Assembly: GCF_017652985.1 (NCBI RefSeq)
Contig: NZ_JAGGDJ010000004.1
Location: 310,001 to 374,000 of the forward strand
Direction: 5' to 3'
Source: Paenibacillus artemisiicola
GTDB lineage: Bacteria > Bacillota > Bacilli > Paenibacillales > Paenibacillaceae
Length of the DNA stretch: 64,000 nucleotides
In this document: piece by piece, positions 32,291-41,185 of the stretch
Layout of the letters: every line of letters starts with the position of its first letter
Numbering within the stretch: the first letter of the stretch is position 1
Notes under the pieces: model-generated
Databases searched by the model: none
Seen by the model: the letters and a program-made list of their open reading frames with translations, nothing else
Told to the model about the DNA's origin: nothing
Translations under genes and position numbers: made by a program

Positions 32291-32641
32291 CTACGCGACC
32301 GGCGTGCCGTTCGGCACCGGCTCGTCCGGACGCAGCAGGACCACGTCGCCCGCCTCCGGCACGCCCCCGAGCACCAGCACGTCGGACACGAAGCCGGCAA
32401 TCCGCCGCGGCGGAAAATTGACGACCGCCGCGACCTGACGGCCGACCAGCACCCGCGGATCGTAGCGCCGCGCGATCTGCGCCGAGGAGCGCTTCGTGCC
32501 GAGCGCGCCGAAATCGATCTCCAGCTTGACGGCCGGCTTGCGCGCTTCGGGAAATGCCTCCGCGCCGACGATCGTCCCGATGCGAATATCGAGCTTCAGG
32601 AAATCCTCGATCGCGGCGATGCCCTCCGCTCCGCCGCTCAC
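32291..32641 (-). CDS. csaA: CsaA, export chaperone/tRNA-binding-domain protein (116 aa)
   Basis: Single OB-fold of the EMAP-II/tRNA-binding family. I-E-D-F-L-K-L-D-I-R-I-G-T-I-V, R-K-P-A-V-K-L-E-I-D-F-G and S-S-A-Q-I, V-N-F-P-P-R-R-I-A-G-F, V-L-V-L-G-G-V-P and D-E-P-V-P-N-G-T-P match CsaA throughout. In B. subtilis CsaA is a homodimeric secretion-related chaperone. The ATG at 32641 overlaps the last codons of the upstream GNAT gene by four bases, suggesting co-translation, though the two activities have no obvious link. Confidence 0.93.
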   Translation of the reverse strand: MSGGAEGIAAIEDFLKLDIRIGTIVGAEAFPEARKPAVKLEIDFGALGTKRSSAQIARRYDPRVLVGRQVAAVVNFPPRRIAGFVSDVLVLGGVPEAGDVVLLRPDEPVPNGTPVA

Positions 32642-33123
32642 AGCGCCCTCGTCATGAACGCGCTGTTCGGGTCTTCTTCATAATCCGCGAACGGCGCGCA
32701 GTAGTCGAATCCGAAGCGCTCGTACAGCTTCCGCGCCGGCTCGAATGACGCCATGGAGCCGGTTTCCAGGCTCAGCCGCGTAAAGCCGCGCCGCTTCGCT
32801 TCGGCGACGATATGCCTTAGGATGCCCCGCGCGACACCTTTGCGCAAATGCGCGGTCGCCGTCCGCATCGATTTCAGCTCGCCGTGCCCGCCGCCCAGGT
32901 CCTTCAGCGCGCCGCAGCCGAGCAGCTCTTTCCCGTCCCACGCGCTCCAGAAGGTGATCTCGGGCCGTCGCAGCCCTTCCAGGTCGAGCGCGTGCATGCT
33001 CTCCGGCGGCGATTGGGCCGACATGCTGCGCAGATGCTCGTTCAGCAGCTCGGCCACCTCCGGGCCGGTCAAATCGTCGATGATGATTTCCATTTTCATC
33101 TCCATGTCCATCTCCATGTCCAT
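32638..33123 (-). CDS. GNAT-family N-acetyltransferase (161 aa)
   Basis: GNAT domain of the PhnO/YafP-like kind. L-K-S-M-R-T-A-T-A-H-L-R-K-G-V-A-R-G-I-L is the acetyl-CoA helix start (V-x-P-x-x-R-x-x-G-x-A variant), and T-G-S-M-A-S-F-E-P-A-R-K-L-Y-E-R-F-G-F closes the fold. The start is ambiguous: the 5-prime end is a run of hexamers giving M-D-M-E-M-D-M-E-M-K-M-E, so six in-frame ATGs lie between 33123 and 33093. The first of these is used here. It overlaps csaA by four bases. Confidence 0.83.
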   Translation of the reverse strand: MDMEMDMEMKMEIIIDDLTGPEVAELLNEHLRSMSAQSPPESMHALDLEGLRRPEITFWSAWDGKELLGCGALKDLGGGHGELKSMRTATAHLRKGVARGILRHIVAEAKRRGFTRLSLETGSMASFEPARKLYERFGFDYCAPFADYEEDPNSAFMTRAL

Positions 33124-33169
33124 ACCCCGTTCCATTCCGTTTCGTGGTGGTTGCGCGCGCCATGCGCCG

Positions 33170-34165
33170 TCAATTCCCGCGCGAAGCCGACAGCAGCTCG
33201 GCAAGCGCGTTCGCGGCCGAGCCGGCCTGCAGCGCCTTGATGTCCTGCAGCGGCGGCCGGCCGAAGAGCCTCCGGTATTCCCGGGTGAACTGCGACAGGC
33301 TCTCGTACCCGACCTCGGCCGCGGCATTCGTGGCGTCCGCCGTCCCGCCGAGCATAAGCCGCCTCGCTTCCTGAAGCCGCAGCTGCTTCTGGTACCGCAG
33401 CGGCCCCATGCCGGTAACGGCCTTGAATTTATGATGCAATCCCGAGGCGCTCATATTGAACGACTTGGCCAGTTCCTCCACCGCAAAGGGACGCGTGAAA
33501 TGCGTCTTGATCCAGGCAATGACCGGACCGATGCCCTCCTGCCGGTCGAACAACGCGCGTTGGATGAACAGATGGCCGTCGTCGCCCGTCAGCAAATGAT
33601 ACATCATCTCCCGCTTCAGGAGCGACGCGAGGAACCGGGCTTCCGCCTCCGGCTTCTCGAGATGCAGCCGGAGCAGCCGCGCGAACAGCCGCAGCAGCGC
33701 GGCATCCGCCCGGCCGACAAACGCGCCCATGCCCGCCCCGGCGTCCCGCGGCTTGACTTGAATGCCGGCTTCCGCCATCACGGCGGCGATTTCGTCCGTG
33801 GTAAAGTCCATCCGCAGACCGATATACGGCGAATCCGGCGTGGCCCCGTCCACCTGCGCGAACCCCGGCAGATCGACCAGCGACGCGAGGAAGCTGCCCG
33901 GTCCGGCGTTCATGACGGCTTGTCCGGCCTGGAGCTTCTTGGCCCCTTGCAGGACCAGGCAAAACGCCGGCGCCATGACGACGGGAATCGGCGGCATCGA
34001 TCCGCTGTACCGCGAGATCGACAGATACGGAATGCGGGTGGCGATGCGCCGGTCTTCCGTCGTAATCCGTTCGGCGAGCGCGATAAGCTCGCCGCGCAGT
34101 TCGCCGAGCCCGTCCGGGCCGGTCTCGAATTCCCTTGGCCTCGATTCGGCCGGTTCGCGTTCCAA
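33170..34165 (-). CDS. AraC-family transcriptional regulator (331 aa)
   Basis: N-terminal AraC-type sensory domain (P-A-F-C-L-V-L-Q-G-A-K-K, G-P-G-S-F-L-A-S-L-V-D-L-P) of the AraC_N kind, then two helix-turn-helix motifs in the last 110 residues: A-V-E-E-L-A-K-S-F-N-M-S-A-S-G-L-H-H-K-F and A-A-A-E-V-G-Y-E-S-L-S-Q-F-T-R-E-Y-R-R-L-F-G. The start is TTG 34165 preceded by AAGGGAGGGG. It is divergent from the dehydrogenase/reductase gene at 34338, with 172 bases between, so it probably regulates that gene, a common pairing for this AraC subgroup. Confidence 0.9.
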   Translation of the reverse strand: MEREPAESRPREFETGPDGLGELRGELIALAERITTEDRRIATRIPYLSISRYSGSMPPIPVVMAPAFCLVLQGAKKLQAGQAVMNAGPGSFLASLVDLPGFAQVDGATPDSPYIGLRMDFTTDEIAAVMAEAGIQVKPRDAGAGMGAFVGRADAALLRLFARLLRLHLEKPEAEARFLASLLKREMMYHLLTGDDGHLFIQRALFDRQEGIGPVIAWIKTHFTRPFAVEELAKSFNMSASGLHHKFKAVTGMGPLRYQKQLRLQEARRLMLGGTADATNAAAEVGYESLSQFTREYRRLFGRPPLQDIKALQAGSAANALAELLSASRGN

Positions 34166-34337
34166 GCGCGCCCCTCCCTTCTTGCTGTCCGCTACGGCTT
34201 ACGTTACACCCGATTGCAGCAATAGGCAAGTTTCCGGCAGGAACGGTCAAGCGTCCGGGACGGCGGCTGCGCGATAATGGCGGCAGGGCATCGGAACGTA
34301 CGATGCGCTTGAAAATCAACGATCCGGAGGGATTCCC

Positions 34338-35372
34338 ATGACATCCATACAACCTGCCCAAACCGTGCTCGTCACCGGCGGAACGGGCTTCGTCGCGGGC
34401 TGGTGCATCGCCGGGCTGCTGAAACGCGGCTACGCGGTGCGCGCCACCTTGCGCAGCCCGGCCAAAGCGGATGCGGTCCGGCAAGCCGTCGCCGAGCAAG
34501 CCGACCCCGGCGGCCGGCTCTCGTTCGTCGCCGCGGATCTGACCGCGGACGCGGGGTGGGACGAGGCGGCCGTGGGCTGCGACTACGTGCTGCACGTCGC
34601 CTCGCCGCTCGGCTACGACCATCCCAAAGACCCGGGCGCGCTGATCGTGCCCGCCCGCGACGGTACGCTCCGCGTGCTGCGGGCCGCGGTCAAAGCCGGT
34701 GTCCGCCGCGTCGTCATGACCTCGTCGTGCGCCGCCGTCACGCCGTCCGTCTACCGTCGGGGCGACGTCGTCGACGAGACGCTCTGGTCCGATCCGAACG
34801 ACCCGAAGCTCGATCCGTACCGCAAATCCAAAACGATCGCCGAGCAGGCGGCTTGGCGTTACATGCGCGAGCACGGCGGCGCCACGACGCTGGCGACGGT
34901 TCTGCCCGGCGCGGTCTTCGGTCCCTTGCTCGGCGCGGACGGCCAGGGCTCCGTGCAGGTCATCAACCGGCTGCTGCAGGGGAAGGTGCCGGCCGCTCCG
35001 CGCCTCGGCTTCGAAATCGTCGACGTGCGGGACCTTGCCGACCTGCACCTTCGGGCGATGACGGCGGACGCGGCGGCCGGCGAACGGTTCATCGCCGTCG
35101 GCGAATTTCAGTGGATGGCCGATGTCGCGCGCGAGCTCCGCGAAGGACTCGGCCAAGCAGCCCGCGGCGTGCCGACGCGCACGATGCCGGACGCGCTCGT
35201 CCGGTTCCTCGCCGTGTTCGACCCTTCGCTCCGCGCGCTGACGCCGATGCTCGGCCGCAAGTACCAGCGCACGTCGGCGAAAGCCCGGCGAGTGCTGGGC
35301 TGGCAGCCGCGGCCGGCGCGCGAGACCGTGCTCGACTGCGCCAAGAGCCTGATCGCGAACGGCCTCGTCTAA
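34338..35372 (+). CDS. extended short-chain dehydrogenase, dihydroflavonol-reductase/aldehyde-reductase type (344 aa)
   Basis: NAD(P)-dependent extended SDR. The nucleotide motif T-G-G-T-G-F-V-A-G is at residues 13-21, the catalytic Y-R-K-S-K (Y-x-x-x-K) near 162, with M-T-S-S-C-A-A-V (active-site Ser) near 130. The overall layout is that of dihydroflavonol-4-reductase-like and ketone/aldehyde reductases of bacteria. CGGAGGGA is seven bases before the ATG. The divergently transcribed AraC regulator is the likely controller. Natural substrate unknown. Confidence 0.88.
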   Translation: MTSIQPAQTVLVTGGTGFVAGWCIAGLLKRGYAVRATLRSPAKADAVRQAVAEQADPGGRLSFVAADLTADAGWDEAAVGCDYVLHVASPLGYDHPKDPGALIVPARDGTLRVLRAAVKAGVRRVVMTSSCAAVTPSVYRRGDVVDETLWSDPNDPKLDPYRKSKTIAEQAAWRYMREHGGATTLATVLPGAVFGPLLGADGQGSVQVINRLLQGKVPAAPRLGFEIVDVRDLADLHLRAMTADAAAGERFIAVGEFQWMADVARELREGLGQAARGVPTRTMPDALVRFLAVFDPSLRALTPMLGRKYQRTSAKARRVLGWQPRPARETVLDCAKSLIANGLV

Positions 35373-35463
35373 CCGCCGCACGCATCGCGCACAACCGACG
35401 GCGCTTGCGCGCAGCCGCCGATGGCGCTCGGCCGCGGCTCGCAAGTCCCCCTAGCACGCCAAA

Positions 35464-35487
35464 GAGCCCGGACGGCTGTCCGGGCTC
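35464..35487. terminator. terminator between the reductase and the solute-binding protein gene
   Basis: GAGCCCGGAC / GTCCGGGCTC, a perfect 10-bp stem with a GGCT loop, lies between convergent stop codons and close to the minus-strand stop at 35495. Confidence 0.8.
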
Positions 35488-35494
35488 GATTGCT

Positions 35495-37264
35495 TTATTT
35501 CGCGTCCGCGCTCCACAATTCCACGCGGTCCTTCACGTATTTCTCGTAGCCGTCCTCCATCTTCTCGACGCCGGCTTTCTTGAGCTCTTCCATGTACGCG
35601 TCCCACACCTTGTCGAAGTCGGCCGGCTTCGCCAGGATCGCTTCCGGGATCCGCTTCCACGTAATGTCGCGCATCTTCAGGCCGAGAATCGTCACTTCGT
35701 CCTCGCCCGGGATGGAGATGTTCCACGCCGCGCCGTACGACTTGACCTTGAACTCGTCTTCTTTCGGGAAGAGATCCTTCCAGGTCGTCGCCTTATAGGC
35801 CGCCAGCGTTTCCTTCTCCACGTCGCTGTAGCCGTTCACGAGCTGCTCGGGGAAGTTCTTCGTGTAGTAATTGCCGCTCGGATCCTTCGCGCCGTCGCCG
35901 TAGTGCGCCATGATGTTCCAATAGAAGCCGATGCCGGATTCCTTCGTGAACGCCGTGTTATCGTTGTTGATGCGGTCCTGCACTTCCTTCGGCACGACGC
36001 GCTTGCCGTTCTCCATCACGTAGTGCTTGCCTTCGATGCCCCAGTTGTTGAGGATTTGGCCTTCGTCGGACGCGAGGAAGTCGAGGAACTTGATCGCTCG
36101 GACCGGGTCCTTGCACGTGCTCGAGATCGCGATGCCGTAGCCGCCCATGAAGCCCGTCGGCCAGAACGACGTATCCTTGTAATCCTTTGTCAGCGTCACC
36201 GGATAGTGGCCGTACGTCTCGTCGAATTTGCCGGCCGTCTTCAATGCCTGCTGCGCGTCGTTGTAATCCCAGTCTTGGTCGATCAGGCCCAGCACGCGGC
36301 CCGTGGCGACTTTCGCCTTGTACTGGTCGTATTTCTGAACGAAGCTTTCTTTATCCAAGAGGCCGATGTCGTTCATATGGTTCAGCCAGCGGAAATATTC
36401 CTTCTCTTCCGGACGGCGGAAGTGGTACGTCACTTCGTTCGTCTCCTGGTCGATGTAGTATTCGCCGTCATCCGAGCCGCCCGTCGTCAGGAACGCCGGG
36501 TTCGTCACGGAAATGTACATGTGCCAGTCGTCGGCGTTCAGGGAGAGGCCGATGTTCTTGTTGCCGTTCTCGTCGGTCGGGTGCTTCTTCAGATAGTCTT
36601 GAATGACCTTCTCGTAATCCTGCACCGTGCGGATCTCCGGATAGCCGGCTTCCTTCACGACGCGGTGCTGCAGCTCGAAGCCGCCGCCGGCCACGAAGCG
36701 CTGCTCGTCCGCCGCCGCCCAGGTCGGAATCGCGTAGATTGCCTGGTCGTCGTTCGTATACTTCGCGCGCACCATGTAATCGCCGAGCACCTTCTTGATA
36801 TTCGGGGCGTATTTGTCGATCAGGTCCGTCAGATCGAGCACGGCGCCGGCATCGACCAGCTTGCCGATATCGCCCTTCGCCGCGATCAGGTCGGGATATT
36901 CGCCGCTCGTCGCGATCAGCGCCACCTTCTGCGTCGGATCGCCGACCGCGAATTCCGCGTCCAGCGTCACGCCGGTGCGCTTCGTGATTTCCTTGGACAC
37001 GTCGTCCTGCATGTTGTTCCAGTTCGGGTTCGGGTCTTCGCTGAAGTAGGAGAACGTGATCGGCGACAAATCCTCGGCCGCGTCCTTGCCGTCGTTCGCA
37101 TTCGCATTCGCGTTCGTGCTCGTATTCGCATTGCCGTTCGCCGGGGCGTTGCCGTTGTCCGCGGCGTTGTTGCCGGCATTATTGCCGCCGCAGGCCGCCA
37201 GCATGCCGCTCAGCAGGACGACGGAAAGCACCGTCGTGGCCTTCTTCGAAATCCCTCGTTGCAT
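35495..37264 (-). CDS. extracellular solute-binding lipoprotein of a sugar ABC transporter, LplA-like (589 aa)
   Basis: Family 1 sugar-binding protein of the large (over 500 aa) LplA type found in Paenibacillaceae. Residues 1-25 are a lipoprotein signal peptide ending L-A-A-C, followed by an Asn/Ala/Gly-rich linker (residues 26-58) that tethers the domain. I-T-F-S-Y-F-S-E-D-P-N-P and the two-lobe pattern follow (V-A-L-I-A-T-S-G-E-Y-P-D-L near 112, G-G-Y-G-I-A-I-S-S-T-C-K-D-P-V-R-A-I near 388). GGGAGGG precedes the ATG. It is the last gene of the transporter operon, 332 bases after the second permease, an unusual position behind an intercistronic hairpin. Ligand unknown, probably an oligosaccharide. 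Confidence 0.9.
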   Translation of the reverse strand: MQRGISKKATTVLSVVLLSGMLAACGGNNAGNNAADNGNAPANGNANTSTNANANANDGKDAAEDLSPITFSYFSEDPNPNWNNMQDDVSKEITKRTGVTLDAEFAVGDPTQKVALIATSGEYPDLIAAKGDIGKLVDAGAVLDLTDLIDKYAPNIKKVLGDYMVRAKYTNDDQAIYAIPTWAAADEQRFVAGGGFELQHRVVKEAGYPEIRTVQDYEKVIQDYLKKHPTDENGNKNIGLSLNADDWHMYISVTNPAFLTTGGSDDGEYYIDQETNEVTYHFRRPEEKEYFRWLNHMNDIGLLDKESFVQKYDQYKAKVATGRVLGLIDQDWDYNDAQQALKTAGKFDETYGHYPVTLTKDYKDTSFWPTGFMGGYGIAISSTCKDPVRAIKFLDFLASDEGQILNNWGIEGKHYVMENGKRVVPKEVQDRINNDNTAFTKESGIGFYWNIMAHYGDGAKDPSGNYYTKNFPEQLVNGYSDVEKETLAAYKATTWKDLFPKEDEFKVKSYGAAWNISIPGEDEVTILGLKMRDITWKRIPEAILAKPADFDKVWDAYMEELKKAGVEKMEDGYEKYVKDRVELWSADAK

Positions 37265-37389
37265 ATTGCAAACCCTCCCAATTTGAATATCGGTTTGTTT
37301 GTATTGTATAAACAGGAATCCTGTCGATACCGATGCGGTGTGCCTTATGTTTCAGAAACTCGCAATCGTTTGCGCAAGCTTTCCGTGCC

Positions 37390-37416
37390 GCAGGGCTTCA
37401 ATAGTCGAAGCCCTGC
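37390..37416 (-). other. intercistronic hairpin between permease and binding-protein genes
   Basis: GCAGGGCTTC and GAAGCCCTGC form a perfect 10-bp stem with a 7-base loop and no T-tract. This suggests an RNA-processing or stabilising stem rather than a terminator. I see no riboswitch or gene in the rest of 37265-37596; a possible weak promoter (TACAAT-like) precedes the binding-protein gene. Confidence 0.6.
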
Positions 37417-37596
37417 CTTGGGCGTTAGAGCCCGGTAAACATTTGCCCGGAGAGGCGGCATGGAGCCGGAAAAGCGTCAGCGTTCGCCTTTGTAGCCGGA
37501 AATCAACCTCTAATCATTTATTCGATCAAGATTTCCGGACTACAACAGCGATTGGAGACCCATGCCGCCCGCAGGGCGAATGTTTACTTTCCGGGC

Positions 37597-38502
37597 TCAG
37601 CTTTTAACGGCGCCCAGCGTCATGCCCTTCACGAAATACCGCTGCAGGAACGGATACACCACGAGGATCGGCACCGTCACGATGATCGTGATCGCCATCT
37701 TCACCGACTCCGGCGAGATTTGCGCCATGACCTCCGTCATGTTGCGGCCGCGGAAGCTGTCGGCGTTCGTCGTGGTGCTCTGGATGACCTTCATGAGCTC
37801 GTATTGCAGCGTCGTCAGGTTGTCCTTCGACCCGTTGTACAAGTACGTGTCGAACCAGGCGTTCCACTGCCCGACCGCCAGGAAGAGCGCGATCGTGGCC
37901 AGCGCCGGCTTCGTCAGCGGCAGGATGACCCGCCAGTAGATCGTGAAGTCGTTGGCGCCGTCGAGCTTGGCGGATTCCTGCAGCGCGTACGGGATGCCGT
38001 CGATGAAGGAGCGGATGACGAACACGTTGAACGCGCTTACGAGTCCGGGCAGGATGTACACCGCGAAGGTGCCCATCATGTGCAGGTCCTTGATCAGGAT
38101 GTACGTCGGAATCAAGCCGCCGGAGACGTACATCGTCAGCGCGAGGAACGTCGAGACGAAGCGCCGTCCCTGGAAGTCGACCCGGCTGAGCGTGAAGGCC
38201 AGCATCGAGGCGCTGATCAGGCCGAGCACCGTGCCGATGACGGTGCGCAGCGTCGAGATTTTGAGGCCCGTGATGAGGCCGGAGAACGCGAAAATCGTTT
38301 CGTAATTCTTGAACGTGAATTCACGCGGGAAGATCGTGATGCCGCCGCGTACGCTGTCCGTGGAGTCGTTCAGCGAAATCGCGAGCACGTTCAGGAACGG
38401 ATACAGCGTGACGATGGTGACGAGCGTGATGACGATGTAGACGACGAGATCGAAGACGCGGTCGGACCAGGGCGTGCCGCGCGAGAAGATGCCTGCTTTC
38501 AT
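37597..38502 (-). CDS. sugar ABC transporter permease, LplC/YtcP-like (301 aa)
   Basis: MalG-type inner-membrane permease with six hydrophobic segments. The cytoplasmic coupling loop E-S-A-K-L-D-G-A-N-D-F-T-I-Y-W-R-V-I-L-P-L-T-K-P (EAA motif; contacts the shared ATPase) is near residues 190-213. The N-terminus D-R-V-F-D-L-V-V-Y-I-V-I-T-L and the terminal F-V-K-G-M-T-L-G-A-V-K-S are typical of the Lpl/Ytc group. AAGGGAGGG precedes the ATG. It follows the other permease by 13 bases. No ATPase gene is in the cluster, so a shared MsmX-type ATPase is expected. Confidence 0.93.
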   Translation of the reverse strand: MKAGIFSRGTPWSDRVFDLVVYIVITLVTIVTLYPFLNVLAISLNDSTDSVRGGITIFPREFTFKNYETIFAFSGLITGLKISTLRTVIGTVLGLISASMLAFTLSRVDFQGRRFVSTFLALTMYVSGGLIPTYILIKDLHMMGTFAVYILPGLVSAFNVFVIRSFIDGIPYALQESAKLDGANDFTIYWRVILPLTKPALATIALFLAVGQWNAWFDTYLYNGSKDNLTTLQYELMKVIQSTTTNADSFRGRNMTEVMAQISPESVKMAITIIVTVPILVVYPFLQRYFVKGMTLGAVKS

Positions 38503-38515
38503 GCCCTACCCTCCC

Positions 38516-39472
38516 TTAAATGATGCTTTCCTTCGTGATTTTCTTGAAGATGCCGTTGGCCGCGAACAACAGGATGACGCTGACGACGGAGTTGAAAATG
38601 TTGATCGCCGTACCGAACGAATACCTTCCCGTGCCAAGCCCGTAGTTAAGCGCGTACAGGTCGAGCGTCTGCGAATAGTCGCGCACCAGGTTGTTGCCGA
38701 GCAGGAACTGCTTCTCGAAGCCGATGCTGATGAGATGGCCGATCGAGATGATGACCAGCACGATAATCGTGGAACGGATGCCCGGCAGCGTAATGTGCCA
38801 TGCCTGCTGCAGCCGGCTGGCGCCGTCGACGCGCGCCGCTTCGTACAGCTCCGGCCCGATGCCGGCGATCGCCGCCAGGTAGATGATCGTGTTCCAGCCG
38901 GTTTCTTTCCAAACGTCGGACGCGGTAACGATGCTCCAGAACAGATTGCCTTTGCCCGAGAATTGGATCGGCTCGCTGATCAGATGCAGCCCGACGAGCA
39001 GGTCGTTGACCGCGCCGTTGTCCGTCGACAGCATCTTCGTGACGATGCCCGCCGCGACGACCCAGGACACGAAGTGCGGCAAGTACGAGACCGTCTGCAC
39101 GAACCGCTTCAGGAAGCCGACCCGCACCTCGTTCAGCAGAATCGCGAACACGATCGGAATGATGAAGCCGGCGATCAGTCCCATGACGCTCATCGCGAGC
39201 GTGTTGCGCAGCGCCTGGAAGAATTGATCGTCGTGGAACAGTTCCTTGAAGTACTGCAGCCCGACCCACTTCTGGTCCAGGAACGAGCTCTTCGGCTTGA
39301 ACTTCTGGAACGCCATCGTCCAGCCCCATAGCGGCAAGTAGTTGAACACGAGCACCCAGAGCACGAACGGAATCGACATCATGTACAAGTATTTCTGTTG
39401 GAAGAACGTGTGCCAGAATCGGGATTTCGGCCGCGCCGCCGCTTGCGGCTTCAGCGTTGTAACGGCTTTCAT
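38516..39472 (-). CDS. sugar ABC transporter permease, LplB-like (318 aa)
   Basis: MalF-type permease with six hydrophobic segments. The EAA loop is Y-E-A-A-R-V-D-G-A-S-R-L-Q-Q-A-W-H-I-T-L-P-G near residues 220-242. The N-terminal W-H-T-F-F-Q-Q-K-Y-L-Y-M-M-S-I-P-F-V-L-W and the motif Y-S-F-G-T-A-I-N-I-F-N-S near the end are typical of LplB/YteP. The start at 39472 follows AGGAGGT; the ATG further upstream at 39502 has none. First transporter gene, just downstream of the response regulator. Confidence 0.93.
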   Translation of the reverse strand: MKAVTTLKPQAAARPKSRFWHTFFQQKYLYMMSIPFVLWVLVFNYLPLWGWTMAFQKFKPKSSFLDQKWVGLQYFKELFHDDQFFQALRNTLAMSVMGLIAGFIIPIVFAILLNEVRVGFLKRFVQTVSYLPHFVSWVVAAGIVTKMLSTDNGAVNDLLVGLHLISEPIQFSGKGNLFWSIVTASDVWKETGWNTIIYLAAIAGIGPELYEAARVDGASRLQQAWHITLPGIRSTIIVLVIISIGHLISIGFEKQFLLGNNLVRDYSQTLDLYALNYGLGTGRYSFGTAINIFNSVVSVILLFAANGIFKKITKESII

Positions 39473-39586
39473 AGGGCGATACCTCCTTGCGTATGCCTTC
39501 ATGATAGCGGAAATGAAGCGCTTCCAATACCTCTACAATTGGGGGTAAAATCATGCGAAAATTGCATCATCCGATCGTGCCATGCG

Positions 39587-41185
39587 CTATTTTTTCCGGT
39601 AGGCGGACGGCGAGACGCCGACGTATTTGCGGAATTTGCCGTGGAAATAGTCGACGTTCGCGTAGCCGACCTTCTCCGCCACCTGGTAGATTTTCAGCCC
39701 TTGGTCCAGCAGCTCCTTGGCTTTCCCGATCCGCACCTTGTCGAGGTAGGTGTTGAAATACTCGCCCGTCTCGCTCTTGAACAGCTTGCCGAGGTACGCG
39801 CTGTTGTAATTGAATACCTCCGCCAGCGTCTCCAGCTTGAGGTTCTCGTCGTAGCTCCGGTGGATCAGATCGATCATCCGCTTGATCTGCTTGTCGCCGC
39901 TGCAGGAGGCCCCGCCCGTCGCCAGTTTCGGCAGCGTCTCGGTCAGGTCGCGTTCCAGCTCGCCGTAGCGGACGTGGCGGTAGATCGCCTTCATGCACGC
40001 GGACAGCCGCGCGTTGTCGAGCTTCCGGACGTCGCCGCCGTGGGACAGCTTGCCGGCCGCGGCCGCGACGAGATCCGCGAACGCCGTCTTGACCGCCTCC
40101 TCCGAACGCCCGGCGGCGATGAGCCGGCGTCCCAGCCCTTCGACGAGCTGCGCGACCGCGGCGGCGTTGCCGACGTCGATGGCGAGGAACAGCTTGTCCG
40201 CGAGCGCGGGAAGGCCGGCCGCGGGGTCCGCTTCGCTGCCGTCCGCGGCGCCGCCCTCCGCCGCGCCGCCGATCGCCGGACCGATGCCGGCTTCCGCCGG
40301 ATGGAGCGGCGCCGTCGAAGCCGCGATCAGCTCGCCGCCGGCGTAGAAGAACGCCCGGTCGAGCAGCCCCGCCGCTTCCGCGTAGGACCGGCGCACGTCC
40401 GCGAGCGACGCGACCGGCGAGCCGGCCGCCGCGGCGATCTGCGCGCACGGCTCCGCGACCAGCCCGGCGATGTCGGCGTAGACGCGCCGCCGCGCCGCTT
40501 CCGACGCCAGATCGGCCGGCAGCAGCAGGACGATCGCCGCCTCCATCGTCACGGCGACGCCCTTGTCCTTGTCGTCGTACGCCCGCAGGAACCGGTCGCG
40601 AATGGCGGCGAACCGCTCCGGATTCGGCTCCATCCCCTGCAGCTTGACCGCCGCGATGCTATAGCGCTCCCAGCGCAGGCCGAGCGCCTCGAGCTCCTCC
40701 GGCTCGGGCAAGCGTTCCTGCCCCGCTTCGCCCCGGGCGAGCAAGGCGTGCAGCAGCTTCTGGCGGTTCCATGCCCGGCGCGCGCCGCTCTCCTCCCGCT
40801 CCTTCCGCCTCCGGTCCAGCTCGCCGCGCAGGCGGACCAGCTGCTCCGCCAGCTCGTCCTCGTCGACCGGCTTCAGCAGGTAGCCGTCGATGTTCAGTCC
40901 GATCGCCTTCTTGGCGTAATCGAAATCCGCGTATCCGCTCAGGATGAGCACGCGCACCGCGCTGTCCGTTTTGCGGACGGCTTCCACGAGCTCGAGCCCG
41001 CTCATGCCCGGCATGCGGATGTCCACGATGAGCAGATCGGGGCGATGCCGCTCGATTTTGCGCAAGGCGTCGCCCCCGTTCGCGGCCGTGTCGACCACCC
41101 GGTAGCCGAGCGCCTCCCAGTCGATCAAGGTGCGCAATCCTTCGCGGATCGTCGGTTCGTCGTCGGTAATCAGCACGTTATACAT
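39587..41185 (-). CDS. YesN-type AraC response regulator (532 aa)
   Basis: N-terminal receiver domain with phospho-acceptor D55 (I-V-D-I-R-M-P-G) and the acidic pocket D8-D9-E10. A long middle region (about 120-420) precedes a C-terminal AraC domain with both helix-turn-helix motifs: L-E-T-L-A-E-V-F-N-Y-N-S-A-Y-L-G-K-L-F-K and I-Y-Q-V-A-E-K-V-G-Y-A-N-V-D-Y-F-H-G-K-F-R. This is the standard YesN layout. It overlaps the YesM-type kinase by eight bases, and its target is probably the adjacent transporter operon. Confidence 0.93.
   Translation of the reverse strand: MYNVLITDDEPTIREGLRTLIDWEALGYRVVDTAANGGDALRKIERHRPDLLIVDIRMPGMSGLELVEAVRKTDSAVRVLILSGYADFDYAKKAIGLNIDGYLLKPVDEDELAEQLVRLRGELDRRRKEREESGARRAWNRQKLLHALLARGEAGQERLPEPEELEALGLRWERYSIAAVKLQGMEPNPERFAAIRDRFLRAYDDKDKGVAVTMEAAIVLLLPADLASEAARRRVYADIAGLVAEPCAQIAAAAGSPVASLADVRRSYAEAAGLLDRAFFYAGGELIAASTAPLHPAEAGIGPAIGGAAEGGAADGSEADPAAGLPALADKLFLAIDVGNAAAVAQLVEGLGRRLIAAGRSEEAVKTAFADLVAAAAGKLSHGGDVRKLDNARLSACMKAIYRHVRYGELERDLTETLPKLATGGASCSGDKQIKRMIDLIHRSYDENLKLETLAEVFNYNSAYLGKLFKSETGEYFNTYLDKVRIGKAKELLDQGLKIYQVAEKVGYANVDYFHGKFRKYVGVSPSAYRKK

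Noticed and set aside
34403..37438. 1011-codon open frame on the plus strand
   Set aside because: It covers the reductase gene in another frame and is antisense to the binding-protein lipoprotein; composition is arginine- and alanine-rich as expected for a GC-rich shadow frame.
37265..37596. riboswitch or T-box in the 332-base gap of the sugar operon
   Set aside because: Only one simple stem was found; no conserved riboswitch core or terminator/antiterminator pair was seen.
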